Shown piece after piece: positions 40,003 to 47,316 of a stretch of DNA of 60,621 bases; positions within the stretch are counted from its first letter, which is position 1, and every line of letters starts with the position of its first letter. The notes beneath the pieces are model-generated. The model saw nothing but the letters and a program-made list of their open reading frames with translations, ran no database searches and was not told the DNA's origin. This stretch comes from a virus: positions 1 to 60,621 of IMG/VR virus record IMGVR_UViG_3300048930_000296. One strand, given 5' to 3'. The translations under genes were made by a program, and so were the position numbers.

Positions 40003-40490
40003 AACCTCAGAAGCAACGTTATCGCCACAAGCCTGAAGAAGGCATCTACGGGGATTGTCACCGCACTTGTATCGCCATGCTTCTTGACATGGATCGTGAT
40101 AGCGTTCCGCACTTTGCTGAACAGCATCCAGATGATTCGCGGTCATTCCAGCGCGCCTGCGAGGACTGGTTGAACGCCCACGGGCTTGCTACGGTCAATA
40201 TACCGTTCAATGCAAGCCTTCAGGAAGTGTTTGATTTCATGCGGGTCGTGAACCCTGGAGTCTACTACATTCTTGGCGGTGAGTCGAGAACCGGAGTTAA
40301 CCACAGTGTCGTCGCTGTGAACGACATGATTGCTGCCGATCCGTCGTTGAATGATTCTGGAATTATTGGTCCAACAAAGCCTGACGGGCATTATTGGGTG
40401 ACGTTCTACGTTCCAATGAGTTTGAAGTTGAATTCCGGATATGCTTCCGACCCTACTTATGAAGGGATTAAGGAGCCCGCGGATGATTGA
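39999..40490 (+). CDS. Papain/C39-like cysteine peptidase-fold protein
   Basis: 163 aa, ATG 39999 (ATGA overlap). GDCHRTCIAMLLDMDRDSVP (18-37) with a candidate Cys20 at the start of a helix, and GVNHSVVAVND with a candidate His followed by a DPS/DG region, is the layout of C39/papain-like phage proteins (G-x-C-x-x-A...VPHF...HAVV). The presence of both residues suggests an active fold, though many family members may only bind. Confidence 0.65.
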   Translation: MKPQKQRYRHKPEEGIYGDCHRTCIAMLLDMDRDSVPHFAEQHPDDSRSFQRACEDWLNAHGLATVNIPFNASLQEVFDFMRVVNPGVYYILGGESRTGVNHSVVAVNDMIAADPSLNDSGIIGPTKPDGHYWVTFYVPMSLKLNSGYASDPTYEGIKEPADD

Positions 40491-40977
40491 CTTCTTTGAT
40501 GAGATGTTCAAGAGCGCACAGAGCCCTTTCGCGCCGCAGCTAACGCCTCTGCAAATGATGGAAATGGGGGTGTTCGGGCGCAGCTACTTCACCGAGGCAA
40601 CTGAAGAAGATTTTGAAGGCCTTGCGCCTGCAGTTGAAGAGCTGGCACGGAAGCAGGTTGGGAAGTATAGCCCCAAGCTGAACCGATTTAAGGTTCGCAG
40701 CGGTGACAGTAAGCAAGCCTGGGCAGCGCAAGGATGGTTGAAGCCGGAAGACCCGCTTGGCTGGTTCCATTGGTATTGCCGATATCACAACGGGCGTCGG
40801 CATATGCGCGACGAATGGCAGATTGAACGCTGGCGCAACTTTGGAATTCGTTGGGGCAGATTTGGTCGAGACCAAGTGCGGACGCGCGGATGGTGTTCCC
40901 CTGTAGTCAAGCAGAGTCTGCTCCATTGGGCGTATGAACCCGAGACAATTCTGAGGATTGGCAATGGACCTTCTTGA
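40483..40977 (+). CDS. Conserved hypothetical protein with GWF-x-WYCRYxxGRR motif
   Basis: 164 aa, ATG 40483, overlapping the upstream stop by 8 nt. The motif PLGWFHWYCRYHNGRR then DEWQIERWRNF is conserved in a family found in phages and some bacteria; function unknown to me. Basic C-terminal half suggests nucleic acid contact. Confidence 0.65.
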   Translation: MIDFFDEMFKSAQSPFAPQLTPLQMMEMGVFGRSYFTEATEEDFEGLAPAVEELARKQVGKYSPKLNRFKVRSGDSKQAWAAQGWLKPEDPLGWFHWYCRYHNGRRHMRDEWQIERWRNFGIRWGRFGRDQVRTRGWCSPVVKQSLLHWAYEPETILRIGNGPS

Positions 40978-41539
40978 AAAGCTTGACACCGCCAGGCAGC
41001 ACGCTCACAATGGCGGGATTCCTGTTCGTCGTAAAGACGGAAAGCTCTATGCTCTACTTTCCGAATGCCTTTCGATCTGCGAAGAAGTGATTGCTGAAGG
41101 TATGTTCGAGGAACTTCGTCAACTGGCTCGGGTTTCTGTCAATGAGCGCAAGCCTAGAGGGTCTGTAACTCGTGCTGAAAGCAATAATGGCCGAGGCCGC
41201 AACTATGTCGAAAAAGGCTCTGACGCTTTCATCCTTGTCTGCAGATATGTTCTTAGCGGGGTTGACGAACGTAACTCGTCTTATCGCTACGCCACAACCC
41301 TGCGTGAAGCGCACCGTCGGTCAATCAGATCCAATGATCTTGCTTCTTGGCTGAAAGAGAACGGTGGCGTCAATGCTCTTTATGGGCGAGCAATCTACAA
41401 AGGTGATATCAACAGCAAACGAACACTTCATCTGAACGAAGCTGTTTCATTTCCCCGTGAAGGTGAGTTCACCATAAGGTTGAAACACGACGGAAAAGGT
41501 TTCTTCGACGTTGTGCAAAAGCCCTTGCGATGTGACTAG
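40964..41539 (+). CDS. Hypothetical protein (191 aa)
   Basis: Starts MDLLEKLDTARQHAHNGGIP at ATG 40964 with GAGGA upstream; overlaps the upstream gene by 14 nt. Helical, with YVLSGVDERNSSYRYATTLR and a beta end. Resembles no family I know; the layout (helical adaptor with basic surface) is not informative. Confidence 0.6.
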   Translation: MDLLEKLDTARQHAHNGGIPVRRKDGKLYALLSECLSICEEVIAEGMFEELRQLARVSVNERKPRGSVTRAESNNGRGRNYVEKGSDAFILVCRYVLSGVDERNSSYRYATTLREAHRRSIRSNDLASWLKENGGVNALYGRAIYKGDINSKRTLHLNEAVSFPREGEFTIRLKHDGKGFFDVVQKPLRCD

Positions 41540-41553
41540 TGTTGCGCTAGCCT
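41525..41553 (+). promoter_or_regulatory. Candidate promoter before the nuclease gene
   Basis: CCCTTGCGATG: -35 TTGCGA (41525-41530), 17-nt spacer, -10 TAGCCT (41548-41553), 31 nt before the GTG start at 41584. The -35 overlaps the end of the upstream gene. Confidence 0.45.
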
Positions 41554-41583
41554 ACGTTCAACAGCAATCGGAAAGGTTATACT

Positions 41584-42057
41584 GTGCCACCCATCAACGT
41601 TCGTGCCAAGGGGCAGACAGGCGAGCGCGAAGTCGCTGACATGCTGAACTTTATTATCTACAAAGCGATGCAGCGTTGCGGAAAGCCCGAAGCTGAATGC
41701 TTGAAGGCAATGAGCACGGTTCAACGCAACCAGAACCAGAGTGCAGTTGGCGGAAACGATCTCACCAACTGCCTTGGCTTGTCGATTGAAGTCAAGCGTC
41801 AAGAAAGCCTCGCGATTCCGCAATGGTGGCGCCAGACGGTTGCTGCCGCTGAACGGAACGGAGAAGTGCCTGTTCTGATTTACAGGCAGAACCGCAAGCC
41901 CTGGCACGTTCGTTTGCCAATCTTGATCCCTGTCCCGGGTCAAGTCGTCCAGGGTTCGATGCCTGCGGTGGGCGAAGTGGACATTGACACGTTCAAATCC
42001 TGGTTCGCTGAATGGGCGTTCCGGGCAATTCAACTGGGAATGGAGGTGAGGTCATGA
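41584..42057 (+). CDS. PD-(D/E)XK endonuclease, Holliday junction resolvase-like
   Basis: 157 aa starting with GTG. AKGQTGEREVADML supplies the early Glu, and GGNDLTNCLGLSIEVKRQE (D in GND, then E-V-K) the catalytic core. WWRQTVAAAERNGEVPVLIY then follows, as in phage resolvase/VRR-NUC-like nucleases. Likely resolves branched DNA before packaging. Confidence 0.78.
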   Translation: MPPINVRAKGQTGEREVADMLNFIIYKAMQRCGKPEAECLKAMSTVQRNQNQSAVGGNDLTNCLGLSIEVKRQESLAIPQWWRQTVAAAERNGEVPVLIYRQNRKPWHVRLPILIPVPGQVVQGSMPAVGEVDIDTFKSWFAEWAFRAIQLGMEVRS

Positions 42058-42107
42058 GCTACGGTGACAAGAAGAAGCCGAAAGGCAAAGGGGGTAAGCC
42101 GAAATGA
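42054..42107 (+). CDS. 17-aa Lys-rich micropeptide
   Basis: MSYGDKKKPKGKGGKPK, encoded between two genes with ATGA-type overlap at both ends (starts inside the nuclease stop at 42054, ends inside the next start at 42104). GGAGG precedes the ATG by about 8 nt. Basic composition suggests nucleic acid or membrane binding. Very short, so the evidence is the coupling and ribosome site. Confidence 0.55.
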   Translation: MSYGDKKKPKGKGGKPK

Positions 42108-42466
42108 CCCCGCTCACGCCTGAGCAAGAGCTCAAACTGAACCCGCCGAAAAGGCGTGACATTTCCGAGCTTGAAGCTTGGGCGAATCGGGACATGCGAC
42201 CCGTCGTGTCTGCACAAGGCTACGACGGGCGTCACTGTGGTGGAAGGTTTGGAAAAGACGATGGTGTCCTCGATGGTCTTGGTTGGATGGCAACGCAGGA
42301 TCTTGACGGGCAAATCGAGCTCAGCGCGTCGTTCAGCCACAAGCGTCCCAACAACTTCGAAATCATGCGGTTGTTCGGCAAGTTCGGCTGGACTTATTTC
42401 CGCGAAGAATCCCGAGCTGTCGGACGCGTCCGGCATTTCGTTGTGCAAAGGGGAATCACATCGTGA
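42104..42466 (+). CDS. Hypothetical protein (120 aa)
   Basis: Contains FGKDDGVLDGLGWMATQDLD and a basic RREESR-like end. A similar GWMATQD segment occurs in other phage hypotheticals; function unknown. Overlaps both neighbours by 4 nt. Confidence 0.65.
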   Translation: MTPLTPEQELKLNPPKRRDISELEAWANRDMRPVVSAQGYDGRHCGGRFGKDDGVLDGLGWMATQDLDGQIELSASFSHKRPNNFEIMRLFGKFGWTYFREESRAVGRVRHFVVQRGITS

Positions 42467-42648
42467 TCACAAAGATAGGTGACCTGATCAACCGCGTGAC
42501 AGCTTCGGTCAGACAGTTTGGGATTGACCCTCACTCTGACATTGTGGTAAGGGTTGGTGATTTTGGTCATGAGCTGCCGATCGAGCATCTCAAGGTCCAA
42601 GGGGGTATTCGGCCGAAACTGGTTCTGCAAGTGAAGTCACAACCATGA
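42463..42648 (+). CDS. Hypothetical protein (61 aa)
   Basis: GTG start; MITKIGDLINRVTASVRQFG, then VVRVGDFGHELPIEHLKVQG. Mostly beta. Not recognised. Overlaps both neighbours by 4 nt. Confidence 0.6.
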   Translation: MITKIGDLINRVTASVRQFGIDPHSDIVVRVGDFGHELPIEHLKVQGGIRPKLVLQVKSQP

Positions 42649-42959
42649 CGGAACCGTTTGAACCTCCTCGGCGTTTGTCGATCTGGCTTTCGCATCCTGC
42701 CTATCACCCATCGTATGCGCGGGTTGGCATCAAGTTCAACGGCGTTGAGCGAAACGATGTTCAGTGGTATGATTTGGACAAGCGCCAGATCCGTATCAAG
42801 GACACCAATGAACTGTTGGAAGGCGATATTGTTGCCTTCTGGCGCTACCCTGAAACCCGCCAGCAGAGACGTGCTCGCGAATCCTGGGAGAAGAAAAATG
42901 TTCGGAACGATCTGGGGAATGGCCCTTCGGGCGCAACTGGAAGCAAGAGTGAGGGCTGA
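42645..42959 (+). CDS. Hypothetical protein (104 aa)
   Basis: Beta-rich N-terminal half (RVGIKFNGVERNDVQWYDLD) with a short basic region RQQRRARESWEKK; the tail is low-complexity. Not recognised. Another frame opens at 42898, so the last 20 residues are less certain. Confidence 0.55.
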   Translation: MTEPFEPPRRLSIWLSHPAYHPSYARVGIKFNGVERNDVQWYDLDKRQIRIKDTNELLEGDIVAFWRYPETRQQRRARESWEKKNVRNDLGNGPSGATGSKSEG

Positions 42960-42964
42960 AACAA

Positions 42965-43192
42965 ATGATCGACGCGCAAGCAATTCAGAAGGAAATCAGT
43001 CAGCTGACGTTGCGGGGGGTTTCCCTTCAGCAACAGCAAATCGCTCAGACCCACTTGTTCAACGCTGCGGCGATCATGATGGACGGGAATATGATGGACA
43101 GCCACCGCGCATCCATTCACGCGGTCGTTGACGAAATCCTTGACGGGAATGCGCGGATGTTTGCGCTGACCCGGCAGCTGAACGCCCTGTAG
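42965..43192 (+). CDS. Hypothetical helical protein (75 aa)
   Basis: MIDAQAIQKEISQLTLRGVS start, fully helical, Gln-rich and Met-rich. Not recognised. Last gene before the repeat-containing gap at 43193-43403. Confidence 0.6.
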   Translation: MIDAQAIQKEISQLTLRGVSLQQQQIAQTHLFNAAAIMMDGNMMDSHRASIHAVVDEILDGNARMFALTRQLNAL

Positions 43193-43213
43193 GGTTGCAG
43201 CTTGCACCCCGTG

Positions 43214-43237
43214 AAATTTGCCGCAGCGTGCCAGCTA
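43214..43237. repeat. Intergenic repeat type A, copy 2
   Basis: AAATTTGCCGC then AGC then GTGCCAGCTA; 21 of 24 identical to 6819-6842. Followed by stem GCGGCC / GGCCGC (about 43239-43258) and other short inverted repeats, as near the 6.85 kb hairpin, so it may mark terminator-like sites. Confidence 0.55.
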
Positions 43238-43316
43238 GCGCTGCGGCCGTAGGGTAGGCCGCCCCTAACAAGCGCACCCTACAGCGTGGCCCCTGCTGGG
43301 CTACAGTGAAAGGCCC

Positions 43317-43346
43317 TTGCTGACTGTCTGGCTCCTATGCTATGGG
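43317..43346 (+). promoter_or_regulatory. Candidate lysis-module promoter
   Basis: GGCCCTTGCTG: -35 TTGCTG (43317-43322), 18-nt spacer, TGC-TATGGG (-10 at 43341-43346), 58 nt before the first lysis gene. Confidence 0.5.
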
Positions 43347-43403
43347 TTGTCCACCGACGGTCGATGGCGACTCGGTAATTCCGCAAGTTGCCTAGAGGTG
43401 CCC

Positions 43404-43634
43404 ATGGAAAATCTGATCGATTCTGTTGCAGGCACGTTAGCGGGCTATGGCGTTCTCGGCGCCTGGGCTCTCTATCTTATCTGGCAGAGCTGGCAAAAAG
43501 ATAAAATCATTGAGCGCCGCGATGATCGAATCAATGACTTGATGGATCGGTCAGCTCAACGTGAAATCGATGCAACTAAAACATTGACAGAGCTGACAAT
43601 CCTTGTCCGAGCAATCGGAGGGGGTAAACAATGA
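43404..43634 (+). CDS. Small membrane protein, holin candidate
   Basis: 76 aa, ATG 43404 with GAGGTG upstream. One hydrophobic segment (LAGYGVLGAWALYLIW) near residues 12-27, then a charged helix. The position directly before the endolysin block fits a one-pass holin or lysis regulator. Confidence 0.5.
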   Translation: MENLIDSVAGTLAGYGVLGAWALYLIWQSWQKDKIIERRDDRINDLMDRSAQREIDATKTLTELTILVRAIGGGKQ

Positions 43635-43807
43635 GCTTGCGCACAATGTTCTTTGGCGAATCGAAAAACACGGTTGCTGCCCGCAAAGAAGAACGATATG
43701 ACGAAGCAGACACCATGCTTCGTGAACTTGAAGCGAAACGTGAGCAAATGCGGGAGCAACTGTCCCAGGCGCTGCACGAAATTATCAAAGGAACACCTGG
43801 AACATGA
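43631..43807 (+). CDS. Hypothetical coiled-coil protein (58 aa)
   Basis: MSLRTMFFGESKNTVAARKE start followed by a highly charged helix (EADTMLRELEAKREQMREQL). Start and stop overlap neighbours as ATGA, so it is coupled between two membrane-protein genes of the lysis region. Not recognised. Confidence 0.65.
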   Translation: MSLRTMFFGESKNTVAARKEERYDEADTMLRELEAKREQMREQLSQALHEIIKGTPGT

Positions 43808-44217
43808 TTACGCAACTCACTAGCTTGATCACGGTCATGAGCGCGCTGGTGGCATCGCTGATGCTCGTGCTGGTGGTTTACGGGTTCAGACGCTACATCA
43901 AACGTCCCCGCACCGCTCCAATTGACTATATTGCAACTGGCATTTGGATGATGGCTGTCGCGAAGCTTTTGAGGCTTCTGTGGTGGGACGTTGTTCCTTT
44001 CACATTCCTTCCAAACCTGACAGAATTCCGTGTCGCGCAGCATGAAGTCAATTGGGTCTTTGACGTCATTGTGGTCATTGCGTGCTGGTATATGCTCAAG
44101 GGCATCTACATCATGGTGGAAGCCAAAGAGCCTGGCAAGTATAACGTTCTGACCGCCGTCTTTTATCCCAAACGGCTGCGGATGTGGTTGATCTCACGCC
44201 CTGATGAAGAGGAATGA
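43804..44217 (+). CDS. Three-pass membrane protein, holin candidate
   Basis: 137 aa. Hydrophobic segments near residues 8-30, 45-65 and 75-105 (LITVMSALVASLMLVLVVYG; FDVIVVIACWYMLKGIYIM). Short charged tail RPDEEE. Directly before the endolysin, so a holin is the best guess; the family was not recognised. Confidence 0.55.
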   Translation: MITQLTSLITVMSALVASLMLVLVVYGFRRYIKRPRTAPIDYIATGIWMMAVAKLLRLLWWDVVPFTFLPNLTEFRVAQHEVNWVFDVIVVIACWYMLKGIYIMVEAKEPGKYNVLTAVFYPKRLRMWLISRPDEEE

Positions 44218-44864
44218 ACATGACCCCTTGGATTGGCGCAGCCAAGCGCATTGAAGACATCGACATTCCCCGCATCGGTCATGAGATTGGTGTTGGGGAG
44301 GATGAACTCCACGCTGTGATGGATGTTGAAGCTCGGGGAACTGGTTTTGACCGTCAGGGGCGTGTCATCATGCTGTATGAACCGCATGTCTTCAACCGCG
44401 AAGTTGAGCCAAGCCTTCGTGCCGAGGCGGTCGCGCAAGGCCTCGCTTATCCCAAGTGGGGAACCAAGCCCTATCCGAAGAGCAGCTATCCAATCTTTGA
44501 GCGCGCGCTCGGATTGGACCGTGATGCAGCTTTTCGCTCGTGCTCTTGGGGCTTCGGGCAGATCATGGGCTTCAACTGCAAACTGGCTGGATATTCCACC
44601 GCTGAAGCGATGGTTGCTGCTTTCGCTGCTGACGAAGAAACGCACCTTGAAGCGATGGTGCGGTTCATCAAGAATGCTGGTCTTGATGATGAACTTCGCA
44701 GGCACGACTGGGAAGGTTTCGCTCGCGGATACAACGGTTCGGGATACGCGAAACACAACTATCATGGAAGGCTGGCTGCAAGATACAAGTTCTGGGCAAG
44801 CAAACCTGACACGCCCTGGGAGCCTGGAATGCGCGGATGCAACTGCCCGGCGGAGGCTGCCTGA
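44214..44864 (+). CDS. Endolysin, N-acetylmuramidase family
   Basis: 216 aa. Candidate catalytic Glu39 (VMDVEARGTGF), then YEPHVF, and SWGFGQIMGFNCKLAGYSTA with FARGYNGSGYAKHNYHGRLA, the standard DUF3380 muramidase pattern. Cleaves the peptidoglycan glycan chain. The ATG at 44220 may be the true start because GAGGA sits before it. The stop overlaps the i-spanin start. Confidence 0.9.
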   Translation: MNMTPWIGAAKRIEDIDIPRIGHEIGVGEDELHAVMDVEARGTGFDRQGRVIMLYEPHVFNREVEPSLRAEAVAQGLAYPKWGTKPYPKSSYPIFERALGLDRDAAFRSCSWGFGQIMGFNCKLAGYSTAEAMVAAFAADEETHLEAMVRFIKNAGLDDELRRHDWEGFARGYNGSGYAKHNYHGRLAARYKFWASKPDTPWEPGMRGCNCPAEAA

Positions 44865-45199
44865 TGTGGAGATACCTGTCCGGAGCGATGCTGATTGCTC
44901 TGTTGGCTGCGGGAGGTGTGGTTATGCACCAGCGCGCCACCATCGCTCAGCAAGAAACCGAAATGTCAGCGCTCGTTCGCGAGCGCGACAATCTGAAGAG
45001 CGAATTGTCTGTTGCTGCTGAGCGTCTGCGCCAGAGCCAGCGTGCTCAGATGACCACAGCTGAAGCGCTGTCTCGCGCCCAGGAGGCTTCGAGGGAACTT
45101 GCGTCCCTCAAGGATTGGATCAAAGGAAACGAAGATGCGCCGATTCCTGATTGGTTTGTCGATCTGCTCAATCGCCTTGGTTTCAGCGTGCGGCCCTGA
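44864..45199 (+). CDS. i-spanin (Rz-like)
   Basis: 111 aa, ATG 44864 overlapping the endolysin stop. One N-terminal membrane segment (LSGAMLIALLAAGGVVM), then a long periplasmic coiled coil (QQETEMSALVRERDNLKSEL). The o-spanin gene starts inside it in another frame, the usual Rz/Rz1 arrangement. Acts at the last stage of lysis by fusing the inner and outer membranes. Confidence 0.85.
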   Translation: MWRYLSGAMLIALLAAGGVVMHQRATIAQQETEMSALVRERDNLKSELSVAAERLRQSQRAQMTTAEALSRAQEASRELASLKDWIKGNEDAPIPDWFVDLLNRLGFSVRP

Positions 45200-45458
45200 A
45201 CCACAGATTGAGATTCGGACTGAAATTGTCAGGACCGAAATTCCGGCGCCGCTTCTTGAACCTGTTGAAGTGAGAGCACGTCGGGTGACTGGTCTGCAAG
45301 GTGTTGGCGAAGTTCTTGTTGATGCAGCTGATGCGCTTACGCGCGCCAACTGCCAGCTGTCAGGGATTGACGCCATTGACCGTGAAGCTCGCGGTGCTGA
45401 ACTCCGTGATTGGAGCAAATGGTGCCCCGTAAAGGCAGAAGAAACTCCGACGAAATAG
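45135..45458 (+). CDS. o-spanin (Rz1-like lipoprotein)
   Basis: 107 aa; ATG 45135 inside the i-spanin gene in a different frame. The lipobox LVSAC with Cys19 follows a signal sequence (MRRFLIGLSICSIALVSAC), so it is an outer-membrane lipoprotein. Partner of the i-spanin; presence of this pair points to a Gram-negative host. Confidence 0.85.
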   Translation: MRRFLIGLSICSIALVSACGPEPQIEIRTEIVRTEIPAPLLEPVEVRARRVTGLQGVGEVLVDAADALTRANCQLSGIDAIDREARGAELRDWSKWCPVKAEETPTK

Positions 45459-45485
45459 GTCCAAAAGGATTATTTTTATCACCTG

Positions 45486-45515
45486 TTGCAAAACGAGTGC
45501 GGTCTCCCCTATACT
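45486..45515 (+). promoter_or_regulatory. Strong sigma70-type promoter before the terminase genes
   Basis: TTGCAA (45486-45491), 18-nt spacer, TATACT (45510-45515), 39 nt before the small terminase start. Best match to the consensus of all sites noted here. Confidence 0.6.
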
Positions 45516-45553
45516 CAGCACGAAAGCACCTCTGACATACTAGGGATTGGGCT

Positions 45554-45979
45554 ATGGACTCGGACGCAAGATTTTCGGAGCAAGAGCTCACTGCTGACGA
45601 AATCGCTCTGCGCGATTCCTTCGTATCTGAATATATGCTGGACTTCAACATCTTCCTTTCAGCTATCCGGTGCGGGTTCACAGCGGCTCACGCTTTGGAT
45701 TGGGGGAAGAAGCTTTTCGAAGATGCTTATGTTCAGAAACGCATCATTGAGCTGACCCGCAAGGCACCCGAGAACCCTGAGGCTCAAGCCCAGGCTGACA
45801 AAGAGCTGATTGCGAACACCTATCGCAGCGCAATGGCAACGGGAACCAAGGCTGAACAAATTGCCGCGGCACGAGCGCTGGCAGCAATGCGTGGATTTGA
45901 GAAGCCCGATACGGTTGGCGATGCTGCTGCTGCACTGGCTGACGTCATGCGCGAATTTGCAACTCGAGCTCCTGTGTAA
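45554..45979 (+). CDS. Terminase small subunit
   Basis: 141 aa. Early HTH-like segment (SEYMLDFNIFLSAIRCGF followed by AHALDWGKKLFED) and a helical C-terminus. Position directly before the large subunit, with a 1-nt overlap, supports TerS. Binds the packaging site on the genome. Confidence 0.75.
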   Translation: MDSDARFSEQELTADEIALRDSFVSEYMLDFNIFLSAIRCGFTAAHALDWGKKLFEDAYVQKRIIELTRKAPENPEAQAQADKELIANTYRSAMATGTKAEQIAAARALAAMRGFEKPDTVGDAAAALADVMREFATRAPV

Positions 45980-47301
45980 TGACGAACTTAGTTCTCGAGC
46001 GCCAGATGGCGCGATGGTATCAGCTGAAAGAGCATCCTGTCCAGCGTTCACTTGTGAATGCTGTCGAGAACGGCATTCGTTTTCCAATCGTTCCCGCGGG
46101 ACGTCGATCAGGCAAGACTGAACGTGCGAAACGTTTTGTCGCTCGCCAAGCGATGTGGTATCCCGAAGAAAAGTTCTTCCTTGCTGCGCCCACCTATACG
46201 CAAGCCAAGAAGATCTGGTGGGACGACATGAAGATGCTTACACTGAGTTGCCTGCATGAGCGGAAGCCAAGTGAATCAGAGCTCAAGATCTTTCTTCCGA
46301 ACTCTACTGAGATCCACATTATTGGACTCGACCAACCGCAGCGCATTGAAGGCATCAACTGGACAGGCGGCGTCATTGACGAAATTGCTGACGTTAAGTC
46401 TGAGTCGCTTGAAGCTAACATCATGCCTGCACTTAACACGGTCAATCCAACAAGACCGTTTTATCGTGCCTGGTGCTGGTTCATTGGTGTTCCAGACGGT
46501 CTGAACCATTATTACGATATGGCTGAATACGCCAAGAACAGCGGCGACAAGGACTACGGATATTTTCATTGGACGTCTGAGGAGATTCTTCCTGCTGACG
46601 TGATTGAAGCTGCTAAACGGACAATGTCTAAGAAGCAGTATGACCAGGAATACCGCGCAAGCTTTGAAACTGCAGGCGGACGCATCTACGAAGACTATGG
46701 CAAGGACAACTTGTCAAAAGCTGAAGTAATGCCTCACGAAGTCCTTCATTGGACCCATGACCAGAACTTCACACCTCTGTCAAGCGCAATTGTTGTCATA
46801 CGCGGCGATATGCCATACCTTGTTGACGAAATCGTTCTGACCAGTGCAATCAGCAGGCAGTCCGCAGTAGAGTTCGTTGAGCGGTATAAGGACCATGAGA
46901 ACAAGACTGTTTATATCTATGGTGACCCCGCAGGTCGAGCTGGCGAGAAACATGGGCACAAATCTGATTATACTGAGATTGAAGAAGTTCTTCGCTTGCA
47001 TGGTTGGAAGTTCGAGCGCAGAGTTCGCCCTTCCCATCCGTCTATCAAAGATCGGCAGAATGCGGTCAGGGCGCGTATCAAGAACGCAAAAGACGAAGTT
47101 AAATTCTTCGTGAACCCTATTAAAGCTCCTTGGAGCCACAAAGGGTTGAGCACTGTGCAGCATAAGGAAGGGTCGACTTTTCAAGAAGATGATACGAACA
47201 AATATCAGCATATAACGACTGCGATAGGTTATTTTATAGACTGGCATTGGCCCGCTGGACGATCGCCCGGCGGTAGTGGTAAGGTAACTGGCAACTTCTA
47301 A
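45979..47301 (+). CDS. Terminase large subunit
   Basis: 440 aa. Walker A AGRRSGKTE (40-48), Walker B GGVIDEIAD (130-138) with Glu135, and a C-terminal nuclease with VYIYGDPAGRAG and a later acidic cluster. Powers DNA packaging and cuts concatemers. Length and motifs are normal for the family. Confidence 0.92.
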   Translation: MTNLVLERQMARWYQLKEHPVQRSLVNAVENGIRFPIVPAGRRSGKTERAKRFVARQAMWYPEEKFFLAAPTYTQAKKIWWDDMKMLTLSCLHERKPSESELKIFLPNSTEIHIIGLDQPQRIEGINWTGGVIDEIADVKSESLEANIMPALNTVNPTRPFYRAWCWFIGVPDGLNHYYDMAEYAKNSGDKDYGYFHWTSEEILPADVIEAAKRTMSKKQYDQEYRASFETAGGRIYEDYGKDNLSKAEVMPHEVLHWTHDQNFTPLSSAIVVIRGDMPYLVDEIVLTSAISRQSAVEFVERYKDHENKTVYIYGDPAGRAGEKHGHKSDYTEIEEVLRLHGWKFERRVRPSHPSIKDRQNAVRARIKNAKDEVKFFVNPIKAPWSHKGLSTVQHKEGSTFQEDDTNKYQHITTAIGYFIDWHWPAGRSPGGSGKVTGNF

Positions 47302-47316
47302 AACGGGGGCAGCCCA

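Noticed and set aside
42898-43131. Alternative plus-strand frame starting MFGTIWGMALRAQLEARVRA
   Set aside because: It has GGGAG upstream, but it overlaps the better-placed 42965-43192 gene almost fully and its later half looks random. An indel in the AAAAA run before 42898 could change this.
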